From NCBI GenBank assembly GCA_900465665.1, contig UBJO01000100.1, positions 43,263 to 98,727 of the forward strand: DNA of 55,465 nt. The letters run 5' to 3'. Shown here in pieces: positions 33,396-40,479 of the stretch (positions within the stretch are counted from its first letter, which is position 1; the number at the start of each line of letters is the position of its first letter). This DNA comes from Hyphomicrobiales bacterium. Lineage in GTDB: Bacteria; Pseudomonadota; Alphaproteobacteria; Rhizobiales; Rhizobiaceae. The translations under genes were made by a program, and so were the position numbers. Under the pieces are notes generated by a model. It saw only the letters and a list, made by a program, of their open reading frames with translations, was not told where the DNA came from and did not search any database.

Positions 33396-33498
33396 GGAAA
33401 CAGAAATCCTTCCTGTATAAACCGTGCATCATGCGCGGCCGTATCTTTAGCAGCTAAGCCACAATTGCTGAAAAGTTGCTAACGGCGGAAGGAGATAA

Positions 33499-33521
33499 GG
33501 CCTGGAAACATAGTCCAGGCC
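33499..33521. terminator. Terminator after upp
   Basis: GGCCTGG (33499-33505) and CCAGGCC (33515-33521) make a perfect 7-bp stem with a 9-nt loop, about 35 nt after the upp stop on the minus strand. The minus-strand tail is TTATCTCC, a weak T tract. It separates upp from the retropepsin-like gene. Confidence 0.6.
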
Positions 33522-33556
33522 CCATGTAACATTTCAAATGGTAAACGGCTCGTTAA

Positions 33557-34186
33557 TTACTTCGTGCCGTACATGCGGTCGCCGGCATCGCCGAGGCCGG
33601 GCATGATATAGCCCTTCTCGTTGAGATGGCTGTCGATCGAAGCCGTGTAGATCTTCACGTCGGGATGGGCCTCCTGGAAGTTCTTGATGCCCTCGGGGGC
33701 GGCAAGCAGGCAGAGGAAGCGGATGTTGGTCGCGCCGCGTTCCTTCAGCTTGTGAATGGCGGCGATCGAGGAATTGCCGGTCGCTAGCATCGGATCGACG
33801 ACGATCATCAGGCGTTCGTCGAGCGCTTCGGGCGCCTTGAAATAGTATTCCACCGGCTGCAGCGTGTCGTGATCGCGGTACATGCCGATATGCGAGACGC
33901 GGGCGGAGGGGACCAGCTCCAGCATGCCTTCGAGCAGGCCGTTGCCGGCGCGCAGGATCGACACGAAGACCAGCTTCTTGCCTTCGAGGATTGGCGATTC
34001 CATCGTCTGCATCGGCGTTTCGATGGTTGCCATCGTCAGCTCGAGATCGCGCGTCACCTCGTAACACAGCAAGGTGGAGATTTCGCGCAACAGCCGGCGG
34101 AAGCTGCCCGTCGACGTTTCCTTGCGCCGCATGATGGTGAGTTTGTGCTGCACGAGCGGATGATCGATGACCGTTACGCCGTTCAT
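33557..34186 (-). CDS. upp: Uracil phosphoribosyltransferase
   Basis: Upp makes UMP from uracil and PRPP, recovering the uracil made by nucleoside breakdown. The 209-aa protein begins MNGVTVIDHPLVQHKLTIMR; the PRPP loop is IVVDPMLATGNSSIAAI and RAGNGLLEGM is also a family motif. I use the ATG at 34186, as a longer reading to 34510 would run through the 133-nt gap after add. That gap holds a CTCCGC/GCGGAG hairpin (34241-34259) that could end the add transcript. Confidence 0.97.
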   Translation of the reverse strand: MNGVTVIDHPLVQHKLTIMRRKETSTGSFRRLLREISTLLCYEVTRDLELTMATIETPMQTMESPILEGKKLVFVSILRAGNGLLEGMLELVPSARVSHIGMYRDHDTLQPVEYYFKAPEALDERLMIVVDPMLATGNSSIAAIHKLKERGATNIRFLCLLAAPEGIKNFQEAHPDVKIYTASIDSHLNEKGYIMPGLGDAGDRMYGTK

Positions 34187-34319
34187 GGCCGAGCCCTTTC
34201 TTTGGCTGTTCTTATAGCATGTTTCTTCCACGGAATTTGTCTCCGCCGCAAGAGCGGAGGGCAAATTGCCCCTATGATCCCCAATCTGGGATCCCCAATC
34301 CGGCCCCGATCGGGACGGA

Positions 34320-35288
34320 TCAGAGCCTGCCCAGAAGCTCACTACGGGTGGCTTCGTCGACGAAGGCGGCCTCGATGCCGGTGCGGGTGATCGCATCGAT
34401 CTCGGCGTCGCTGAAGCCGAAGACGGAGGAAGCGAGCTCGTATTCCCGCTCGAGCGAGGTGTGGAAGAAGGGCGGATCGTCGGAGCTGATGGTGACGCGC
34501 ACGCCTTCATCTTTCAGCGCCCGCAGCGGGTGCGACTGGAAATCCGGGAAGACCTTGAGCGCGATGTTCGAGCCCGGGCAGACCTCCAGCACCGTGCCGA
34601 GATCGACCAGCCGCTTGACGAGATCTAAGTCCTCGATAGCGCGCACGCCGTGGCCGATACGGGCCGGGCGAACGGCATCGAGCGCATCGGCGACGCTGAA
34701 GGCGCCGCAAACCTCGCCGGCGTGTATGGTGAGGCCGAGGCCGGCGTCGCGGGCGATGTCGAAGGCGCGGGCATAATCCGCCACGCGGCCCATGCGCTCC
34801 TCGCCCGCGAGGTTGAAGCCGGTGATAAGAGGGTTGCGGGCGCTTGCGGCATATTCGGCGGCGCCGATGACGCTCTCGGGACCGAAGTGGCGTTCGCCGG
34901 TGACGATCAGCCGCGCCTCGATGCCCGATGCTGCCTTGGCGCGGCGGATGCCCTCGCACACGCCTGCGATATAAGCGTCGGCGCCGAGGCCGATGCGCTT
35001 GCCGTGATCGGGCGAGACGATGAGCTCGCTGTAGATCGTGCCGATCGCGGCGAGTTCGGCCAGATAGGTTTCGGTCAGCAACGCATAGTCCTCGTCGGTC
35101 TTGTAGACCTCGGAGATCTTGTCGTAGCACTCGAGGAAGCTTGCGAAATCATGCCAGACATAGGCGCCGTCCTTCAGATAGGCGCTGATGTCGATGTTGT
35201 ACTTGCGGGCCTGCGCCAAAGTGAGCGCCGGGGGCGCGGCACCCTCCAGATGACAGTGCAGCTCGACCTTCTTCAAATGTGACGTCAA
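34320..35288 (-). CDS. add: Adenosine deaminase
   Basis: Add deaminates adenosine and deoxyadenosine to inosine forms, which the purine nucleoside phosphorylase can split. The 322-aa TIM-barrel protein has the zinc motif ELHCHLEGA near residue 9 (HCH in place of HVH/HLH), HAGEVCG near 184, the IGHGVRAI segment and SSDDPPFF near 273. Its ATG overlaps the deoB stop by 4 nt, so both are expressed together. Confidence 0.94.
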   Translation of the reverse strand: MTSHLKKVELHCHLEGAAPPALTLAQARKYNIDISAYLKDGAYVWHDFASFLECYDKISEVYKTDEDYALLTETYLAELAAIGTIYSELIVSPDHGKRIGLGADAYIAGVCEGIRRAKAASGIEARLIVTGERHFGPESVIGAAEYAASARNPLITGFNLAGEERMGRVADYARAFDIARDAGLGLTIHAGEVCGAFSVADALDAVRPARIGHGVRAIEDLDLVKRLVDLGTVLEVCPGSNIALKVFPDFQSHPLRALKDEGVRVTISSDDPPFFHTSLEREYELASSVFGFSDAEIDAITRTGIEAAFVDEATRSELLGRL

Positions 35289-36505
35289 AGAAAACTCCTC
35301 CCGTGCGGGCCGGCGGGGATACGCAGGTGCTGCGCGATGGTCTCGCCGATATCGGCGTAGCTCGAACGAATGCCGAGATTGCGCGGGCGATGGCCGGGAC
35401 CGTAGGCGATGATGGGAACCCGCTCGCGGGTGTGGTCGGTGCCGCGCCAGGTCGGGTCGCAGCCGTGATCAGCGGTAATGATGACGAGATCGCCGGGCTT
35501 CAGCTTGCCGCCGACTTCCGACAGGCGCGCGTCGAAGGCCTCGAGAGCCGCGGCATAGCCCGGCACGTCGCGGCGGTGGCCGTAGAGCATGTCGAAATCG
35601 ACGAAATTGGTGAAGACGAGATCGCCATCCTCGGCGACATCCATGGCTTCCAGCGTCGCGTCCATCAGCGCCGCATTGCCGTTGGCCTTGACGACACGCG
35701 ACACGCCCTGGTGGGCGAAGATATCGCCGACCTTGCCGACGGCATGGACGGTGCGGCCTTCCTTCACCAACCTGTCGAGCAGAGTCGGTTCGGGCGGCGG
35801 CACGGAGAAATCGCGGCGGTTGCCGGTGCGCTCGAAGCTCGTCCTGGTTTCGCCGACGAAGGGGCGCGCAATGACGCGGCCGATGTTTTCGCGGTCGAGA
35901 AGGGCGCGGGCGATGGCGCAGAAGGTCATCAGCCGCTCGAGGCCGAAATGCTTCTCGTGGGCGGCGACCTGGAAGACGGAGTCAGACGAGGTGTAGCAGA
36001 TCGGCTTGCCGGTGCGGATGTGTTCCTCGCCGTAGCGGGCAATGATGTCGGTGCCGGACGCGTGGCAATTGCCGAGGATGCCGGGCACTTCGGCGGCGCG
36101 GCACAAGGCTTCAACCAATTCGGGCGCGAAGGCATCGCCCTCGGTCGGGAAGTAGCCCCAGTCGAAATTGACGGGCGTGCCAGCGATCTCCCAATGGCCT
36201 GATGGCGTGTCCTTGCCGCGGGAGACCTCGTTGGCCGAGCCGAAGCTGGCGTAGACCTTCTCGGCCATCGGCATGCCCACGGGGACCTTGCCGGATGCCG
36301 CCTTGGCGAGATGCAGGAGGCCGAGCGCGGACAGGTTCGGCAGCTTCAGCGGTCCCGATCTCAGGCCCTCGCGGTCGCCCAGGCCGGCGGCACAGAATTC
36401 GGCGATATGGCCGAGCGTATCCGCCCCCTCGTCACCATAGGCGGCCGCATCCGGCGCGCCACCGACGCCGAAGGAATCCATCACGAATAGAAAGGCACGC
36501 GGCAT
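35285..36505 (-). CDS. deoB: Phosphopentomutase
   Basis: DeoB interconverts ribose-1-phosphate and ribose-5-phosphate (and the deoxy forms), joining the phosphorylases to DeoC and the pentose phosphate pathway. The 406-aa alkaline-phosphatase-fold protein has metal motifs at MDSFGVGGAPDAAAYGD near residue 9 and the C-terminal ITADHGCDPTWRGTDHTRE. It is the first gene of the minus-strand deoB-add-(upp) series. A 107-nt gap separates its start from the pilus locus. Confidence 0.96.
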   Translation of the reverse strand: MPRAFLFVMDSFGVGGAPDAAAYGDEGADTLGHIAEFCAAGLGDREGLRSGPLKLPNLSALGLLHLAKAASGKVPVGMPMAEKVYASFGSANEVSRGKDTPSGHWEIAGTPVNFDWGYFPTEGDAFAPELVEALCRAAEVPGILGNCHASGTDIIARYGEEHIRTGKPICYTSSDSVFQVAAHEKHFGLERLMTFCAIARALLDRENIGRVIARPFVGETRTSFERTGNRRDFSVPPPEPTLLDRLVKEGRTVHAVGKVGDIFAHQGVSRVVKANGNAALMDATLEAMDVAEDGDLVFTNFVDFDMLYGHRRDVPGYAAALEAFDARLSEVGGKLKPGDLVIITADHGCDPTWRGTDHTRERVPIIAYGPGHRPRNLGIRSSYADIGETIAQHLRIPAGPHGRSFL

Positions 36506-36612
36506 GTTTCACCCGACACTAAAAAGCTGGCGCGCCGGATTGCCGGCCGCAGGGTCACAAGCCTTATAACGGAGACGGGAGGATGGCAAATGCGAGCGCG
36601 GCGCGGCCGTGC

Positions 36613-37194
36613 TCAGCAGTCGCTGCAGAGCACGTTGTCGCCCTGGCGCTGCCGGTAATAATAGGTGCGGCTGATGGTGAGAGTGCTGTTGTTCGGCATG
36701 AGATTGGGCGCGAAGAGGAACAGCTTGTAGGGTATGGACAGCTCTGAGCGGACGAGGAAGCTGTTGGCCTTCTTCAGATCGGTCGGCACGGTCACGGCGG
36801 AATTGACCGTGTAGGGGCGGCTGTTGTCCTGCGCCCAGGACCATTTGACGGTTGGGTTGGCGGCAGCATCGATCTGGATGCCTGTTATCTTCAAGCTCAG
36901 CGTCGTTCCGGCATTGTAAGGCACGAAGATCGCGGCTGCGGCATTGGGCATGTCCGCGAGCCAGGACTTCGTCACGGTCTGCTGCTGGGTGACGATATCC
37001 GCCACGGTGGCGGCTGCACGCGAGGCGCGCTTGCTGACGCTGAGACCGATGGTGATCTCGAAGGCGCCGACATAGAGCATCACGAGGATCGGGAAGAGAA
37101 TGGCGAACTCGATCGCACCCATACCATCGCGGTCACCCGCGAAGCGACGAGAAAGGGCCTTTAGCTTGGTGATTGCGCTGCGGATCCTCATCAC
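36613..37194 (-). CDS. TadE-like pilus protein 1
   Basis: A 193-aa TadE/TadG-type pseudopilin-like protein of the tight adherence system. After a short basic region, the segment DGMGAIEFAILFPILVMLYV (about 23-42) forms the conserved N-terminal helix with its Glu, similar to prepilin cleavage sites processed by CpaA. The rest is a periplasmic domain with a C-terminal C-x-x-C-like pair (CSDC). It overlaps the next TadE-like gene by 4 nt. Confidence 0.85.
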   Translation of the reverse strand: MMRIRSAITKLKALSRRFAGDRDGMGAIEFAILFPILVMLYVGAFEITIGLSVSKRASRAAATVADIVTQQQTVTKSWLADMPNAAAAIFVPYNAGTTLSLKITGIQIDAAANPTVKWSWAQDNSRPYTVNSAVTVPTDLKKANSFLVRSELSIPYKLFLFAPNLMPNNSTLTISRTYYYRQRQGDNVLCSDC

Positions 37195-37817
37195 GGGTAT
37201 TGCTCGTTCTGGAACGCGGCGGTTGCGACAATCAGGAAGTAGGCCGAGGATCCGTCGGATGGCCTGACATTAGAGATGTAAGGGCGGATGAGATCGCCGA
37301 TGACCTGCCATTTGTAATAGGCCCGCACCATGTTGATGGTCCCGGCACCGCCAGGCGCGTATTGAAGCGCCGATGTGTCGAGATCCGAAAAGGTGGCCGT
37401 CGATTTCTTCGGGATGGTGGTCGGAATGGCCGCAAAGGTAGAAAACTTCTGGACATCGACGAATAGTTTGCTCGGCGTAGCCGCCTCCGTCGAAGAGCAG
37501 GTGATCAGGATCGAGATTTCCTTGCAGAAGGCGGTGCGAAATGCCGTGCGGTCGGTATTGGCAGCCGTGATCTGGCCGGTCCGGATCTTGCGGCTCATCG
37601 TATCGACAGCGTTGGACACGAGCTCTTCGCCAGCGAATGCAATGAACGTCTCGATGATCGCGAAGACCACCATGAAATAGGGAATGGCAAGAAGCGCGAA
37701 TTCGATCGCCGCGGCGCCGTCACGCGAGCGCCTGAAAGCGGCAATGGACCACCGCCGCCTGCATTCGCGCCGATCCGTCCGTTCCGCTGTTTGATCCAAT
37801 TCCGTCATGGCCTGCAT
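37191..37817 (-). CDS. TadE-like pilus protein 2
   Basis: A 208-aa paralogue of the neighbouring gene. The prepilin-like region DGAAAIEFALLAIPYFMVVF lies near residues 33-52. Four Cys residues are present. Both belong to the TadE/TadF group, minor pseudopilins that are needed for Flp pilus assembly. The gene is on the opposite strand from flp and cpa, in an operon of its own with its neighbour, and perhaps with the small secretin-N-domain gene 100 nt upstream. Confidence 0.85.
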   Translation of the reverse strand: MQAMTELDQTAERTDRRECRRRWSIAAFRRSRDGAAAIEFALLAIPYFMVVFAIIETFIAFAGEELVSNAVDTMSRKIRTGQITAANTDRTAFRTAFCKEISILITCSSTEAATPSKLFVDVQKFSTFAAIPTTIPKKSTATFSDLDTSALQYAPGGAGTINMVRAYYKWQVIGDLIRPYISNVRPSDGSSAYFLIVATAAFQNEQYP

Positions 37818-37836
37818 CCGACACAGCTTCGATCAC

Positions 37837-37850
37837 GCACTTTTAAGTGC
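37837..37850. promoter_or_regulatory. Palindrome before TadE-like gene 2
   Basis: GCACTTTTAAGTGC is a perfect 14-nt palindrome located 20 nt before the TadE-like start, in the 99-nt gap that separates it from the secretin-N-domain gene. A regulator site for the TadE pair is possible. No further evidence. Confidence 0.3.
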
Positions 37851-37916
37851 CGAACGTTGATTTTCCGTTTCAAGCCGGTTCAGAAATTTAACAACAAGTA
37901 AAAGAGAACTGTTTGC

Positions 37917-38342
37917 TCAAGGCCCAGCCGTGGCGGCGCCGGCGCCCGCTGCCGCCGTCGTGTCGCTGTGCTGTTCGCAGTTCGGCGTGCACGAGAGCAC
38001 CGTGCGCTCGGTCTGGCGGAATACGCGCACCGTGTTGGCTTCATCGATGGAGACGAGAATGCTCTGGTCGAGGATGGCGTTGCCGTCTGCGTCGAGCAGG
38101 ACGAGATTGGTGCTGCCGAAGCTGCGGCCCGTGAGCACGATGGTCTTGGCGTCGGCGACCGTCGCATCCGCCACCTTGGCATTGCCGACGATGACCTTGC
38201 TGACGGGACGATCAAGCTTCAGCACGCGCGCCTGATCCATGTAGACCCTGAGCATCTGCTGCTGTTGGGCGAACGCGGGTGCGCAAGCCGCGGCGGCGGC
38301 AAGAACACTGGCAAGGACTAGCCTTATGCCGCTCAATGACAT
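37917..38342 (-). CDS. Standalone secretin N-domain pilus protein
   Basis: A 141-aa exported protein (signal peptide about 1-25, ending PAFAQ). Residues 30-100 match the pilus-assembly N-terminal domain found at the start of CpaC (compare VIVGNAKVADATVADAKTIV here with ILVSDPEMADAVTRSSRRIY in CpaC of this same window). No secretin channel follows; instead there is a short C-terminal region with a CTPNC pair and an Ala/Gly-rich tail. I infer a periplasmic accessory to the CpaC channel. It is divergent from flp. Confidence 0.8.
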   Translation of the reverse strand: MSLSGIRLVLASVLAAAAACAPAFAQQQQMLRVYMDQARVLKLDRPVSKVIVGNAKVADATVADAKTIVLTGRSFGSTNLVLLDADGNAILDQSILVSIDEANTVRVFRQTERTVLSCTPNCEQHSDTTAAAGAGAATAGP

Positions 38343-38743
38343 CTGGATTCTCTCACGATCACGACGCTAACTTACCGAGAGCATAGAAAAAAATGGTGCA
38401 TGAAACCTTAATACCGGAGTGATCCCGTCCATAACGAGACGTTAACGCGTCCCGACCAGTACTGAAATGAGGCAAACTGCTTCCATGAGCGCGGATCAGG
38501 TAACGGCTTGAGGCGCCGCCCCATCAGAAATCCCTTATTCAGCAGTAACTTCCGCATGATATTTAAATTTCTACGGAACTACTGAAACGATTACTTACCA
38601 TAGCGGCTGACTGCTTCTCATTTACACATTGGTAACCCATTTTTTTAAGCCGATTGAAAGAGCGGTTCGTTAGGTTGTGCTCATCCGATCAACGGCAAAC
38701 AGTTGGCGGACGTGCTGAACATCAACTGGAGTTAGGAGTTATC
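38343..38743. promoter_or_regulatory. flp regulatory region
   Basis: These 401 nt between the secretin-N-domain gene and flp hold no gene. The sequence is more AT-rich than its surroundings, with runs such as ATTTAAATTT and ATTTTTTTAAGCC that fit a strong promoter and an untranslated leader. A GTTAAC half-site for CtrA is present near 38452, but no full TTAA-N7-TTAA. GTTAGGAG lies just before the flp ATG as a good ribosome site. Confidence 0.5.
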
Positions 38744-38923
38744 ATGACCAAGCTTGTAAGCCGTTTTCTGAAAGACGAATCCGGCGCGACCGCAATTGAA
38801 TACGGCCTGATCGCAGCGCTCATTTCCGTAGCGCTCATCACCGGCGCATCGGCGCTCGGCAGCAAACTGAACATCATGTTCAACAACCTGTCGAACACGA
38901 TCTCTTCCAAGACCCCGACCTGA
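38744..38923 (+). CDS. flp: Flp-type major pilin
   Basis: A 59-aa Flp/PilA pilin (type IVb). The prepilin cleavage site lies after Gly14 in ESGATAIEYGLIAAL: Glu is at +5 and Tyr at +6 of the mature protein, as in Flp pilins. The mature part is a single hydrophobic helix and a short Ser/Thr tail. A strong ribosome site (GTTAGGAG) precedes it. It is followed by two hairpins and then cpaA, so it may be transcribed at a higher level than the assembly genes. Confidence 0.95.
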   Translation: MTKLVSRFLKDESGATAIEYGLIAALISVALITGASALGSKLNIMFNNLSNTISSKTPT

Positions 38924-38947
38924 TATCGCCTTCGGCGACACGATATA

Positions 38948-39010
38948 CGCCAGACCTTAACGGGTCTGGCGCTAAACATAGGCTCACGCGAACACGCGGT
39001 GGGCCTTTTG
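38948..39010 (+). terminator. Hairpins after flp
   Basis: CGCCAGACC (38948-38956) and GGTCTGGCG (38963-38971) form a perfect 9-bp stem with a 6-nt loop. About 10 nt later GGCTCACGCG and CGCGGTGGGCC make a second, imperfect stem followed by TTTTG. Together they probably end most flp transcripts, allowing some read-through into cpaA. Confidence 0.65.
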
Positions 39011-39030
39011 TATTAAGGATCGATAGCAGA

Positions 39031-39543
39031 ATGATCGCAGCTTCCGTCTTTGTGATATTCCCGCTGTGCCTCGCAATCGCGGCATTTTCCGATCTGTTCA
39101 CGATGACGATCCCGAACAGGATCTCCATCATTCTCATTGCGTCTTTCTTCGCCATCGCGCTTTTGACCGGCATGCCGCTTGCCCAGGTCGGCAACCATGC
39201 CGCCGGTGCGCTTGCCGTATTCGTCGTCTGCTTCATCCTTTTCGCCACCAACACAATGGGCGGCGGCGACGCCAAGCTCCTGACGGCATCCGCACTCTGG
39301 TTCGGCCTCAACCCAGCCATTATCGAGTTTCTGGGCTATGTCGGCATCTTCGGTGGCTTGATCACCTTGATCATCGTGATGATCCGGATGCAGGCGAACA
39401 CGATTCTCGCGATCGGTCTCCCTGTTCCAAACTCCATTCTCATGGCCAAGAAGATCCCATACGGCATCGCAATCGCGATCGGCGGTTTTCTTGCATTTCC
39501 GTCTTCGCCGCTGTTCATGAGCGCGCTGCAGGGCCTGAAATAA
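39031..39543 (+). CDS. cpaA: CpaA prepilin peptidase
   Basis: An inner-membrane aspartic peptidase (A24 family, TadV/CpaA type) that cleaves Flp and TadE-like prepilins. The 170-aa protein is nearly all hydrophobic helices. The catalytic Asp residues are Asp21 (FSDLFTMTIPN) and Asp80 (GGGDAKLL), matching the family pattern. It lacks the N-methylation domain, as in other Tad peptidases. It starts the assembly part of the locus. Confidence 0.93.
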   Translation: MIAASVFVIFPLCLAIAAFSDLFTMTIPNRISIILIASFFAIALLTGMPLAQVGNHAAGALAVFVVCFILFATNTMGGGDAKLLTASALWFGLNPAIIEFLGYVGIFGGLITLIIVMIRMQANTILAIGLPVPNSILMAKKIPYGIAIAIGGFLAFPSSPLFMSALQGLK

Positions 39544-39549
39544 AGGCGC

Positions 39550-39565
39550 TTAAGCGCTTGTTAAC
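39550..39565. promoter_or_regulatory. CtrA-type box before cpaB
   Basis: TTAAGCGCTTGTTAAC is an exact TTAA-N7-TTAAC, the full consensus for the alphaproteobacterial cell-cycle regulator CtrA. It lies 7 nt after the cpaA stop and about 90 nt before the cpaB start. A GCGCTTAAGCGC palindrome overlaps it. In Caulobacter, CtrA drives pilA and affects pilus biogenesis, so CtrA control of cpaB onwards is a reasonable inference. Confidence 0.6.
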
Positions 39566-39652
39566 CTAAGATCGAAGTCTTTCGTTAACTATAATTACAC
39601 CAATTGGAGCCAATTCTCCGGAACGAATATTTCGATTCCCTGGGGAACGCTG

Positions 39653-40468
39653 ATGAAACCCGCCCGCATATTGATCCTTGGAGTGGCCGTCGTCGCCGCC
39701 GGTCTGGCCGGCGTTCTGGCGATGAGCCTTGCCGGCCGTGGCGGATCGGTCGTGACCCAGGTCCAGCAGGTGGTCGAGAAGGAACCGACCGTCAACGTGC
39801 TGGTCTCCAGCGCCAATCTTCCCGTCGGCGCACGGCTCGACGACAAGGCGGCGCACTGGATGGCCTGGCCACAGGGTGGCGTCGTACAAGGTTTCATCAC
39901 CGAAACCGACAAGCCGGATGCGATCAAGGACCTGCAGGGCGCCGTCGTGCGCATGCCGATCTTCGAAGGTGAGCCGATCCGCGCGGAAAAGATCGCCGAT
40001 TCCAACAGCCGCATCATGTCGTCGCTGCTGCCCTCGGGCAAGCGGGCCGTCGCAACCGAGATCTCGGTCGCGACGGGCGCCGGCGGCTTCATTCTGCCGA
40101 ACGACCGCGTCGACGTGATCATGGTGCGCAAGGAGAAGACCGGCGACAAGTATCTGACCGAGACCGTGCTCAATAACGTGCGCGTACTCGCGATCGACCA
40201 GCAGGTTCAGGAAAAGGACGATGGCTCCAAGGCCGTGGTCGGTACGACCGCGACGCTGGAACTGACACCCGACCAGACCAAGGTTCTGGCGGTTGCCCAG
40301 CAGATGGCCGACCGCCTCTCGCTGGCACTGCGCTCGGTCGCCGACGCCCGCGAGCCGGATACCAAGGCCGCCGACTACCTGCTCAGCGGCGACAACGGTA
40401 GCTCCATCGTTCAGGTCATCAAGTCAGGCGCCATCGTCACCGACAGCGCGCCTTCGAAAGCCGAGTAG
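39653..40468 (+). CDS. cpaB: CpaB (RcpC) pilus assembly protein
   Basis: CpaB/RcpC of 271 aa, an exported periplasmic protein with an N-terminal membrane anchor (about 5-25, ILILGVAVVAAGLAGVLAM) and a SAF-like domain (NVLVSSANLPVGARL near 45). The middle and C-terminal parts carry AVATEISVATGAGGFILPNDRVDV, typical of the family. It is thought to support the secretin CpaC. It is preceded by a CtrA-type box and followed 11 nt later by cpaC. Confidence 0.94.
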   Translation: MKPARILILGVAVVAAGLAGVLAMSLAGRGGSVVTQVQQVVEKEPTVNVLVSSANLPVGARLDDKAAHWMAWPQGGVVQGFITETDKPDAIKDLQGAVVRMPIFEGEPIRAEKIADSNSRIMSSLLPSGKRAVATEISVATGAGGFILPNDRVDVIMVRKEKTGDKYLTETVLNNVRVLAIDQQVQEKDDGSKAVVGTTATLELTPDQTKVLAVAQQMADRLSLALRSVADAREPDTKAADYLLSGDNGSSIVQVIKSGAIVTDSAPSKAE

Positions 40469-40479
40469 AGGAAACGGAT

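Noticed and set aside
38343..38743. Full CtrA box upstream of flp
   Set aside because: Only a GTTAAC half-site is present; no TTAA-N7-TTAA spacing was found in this gap.
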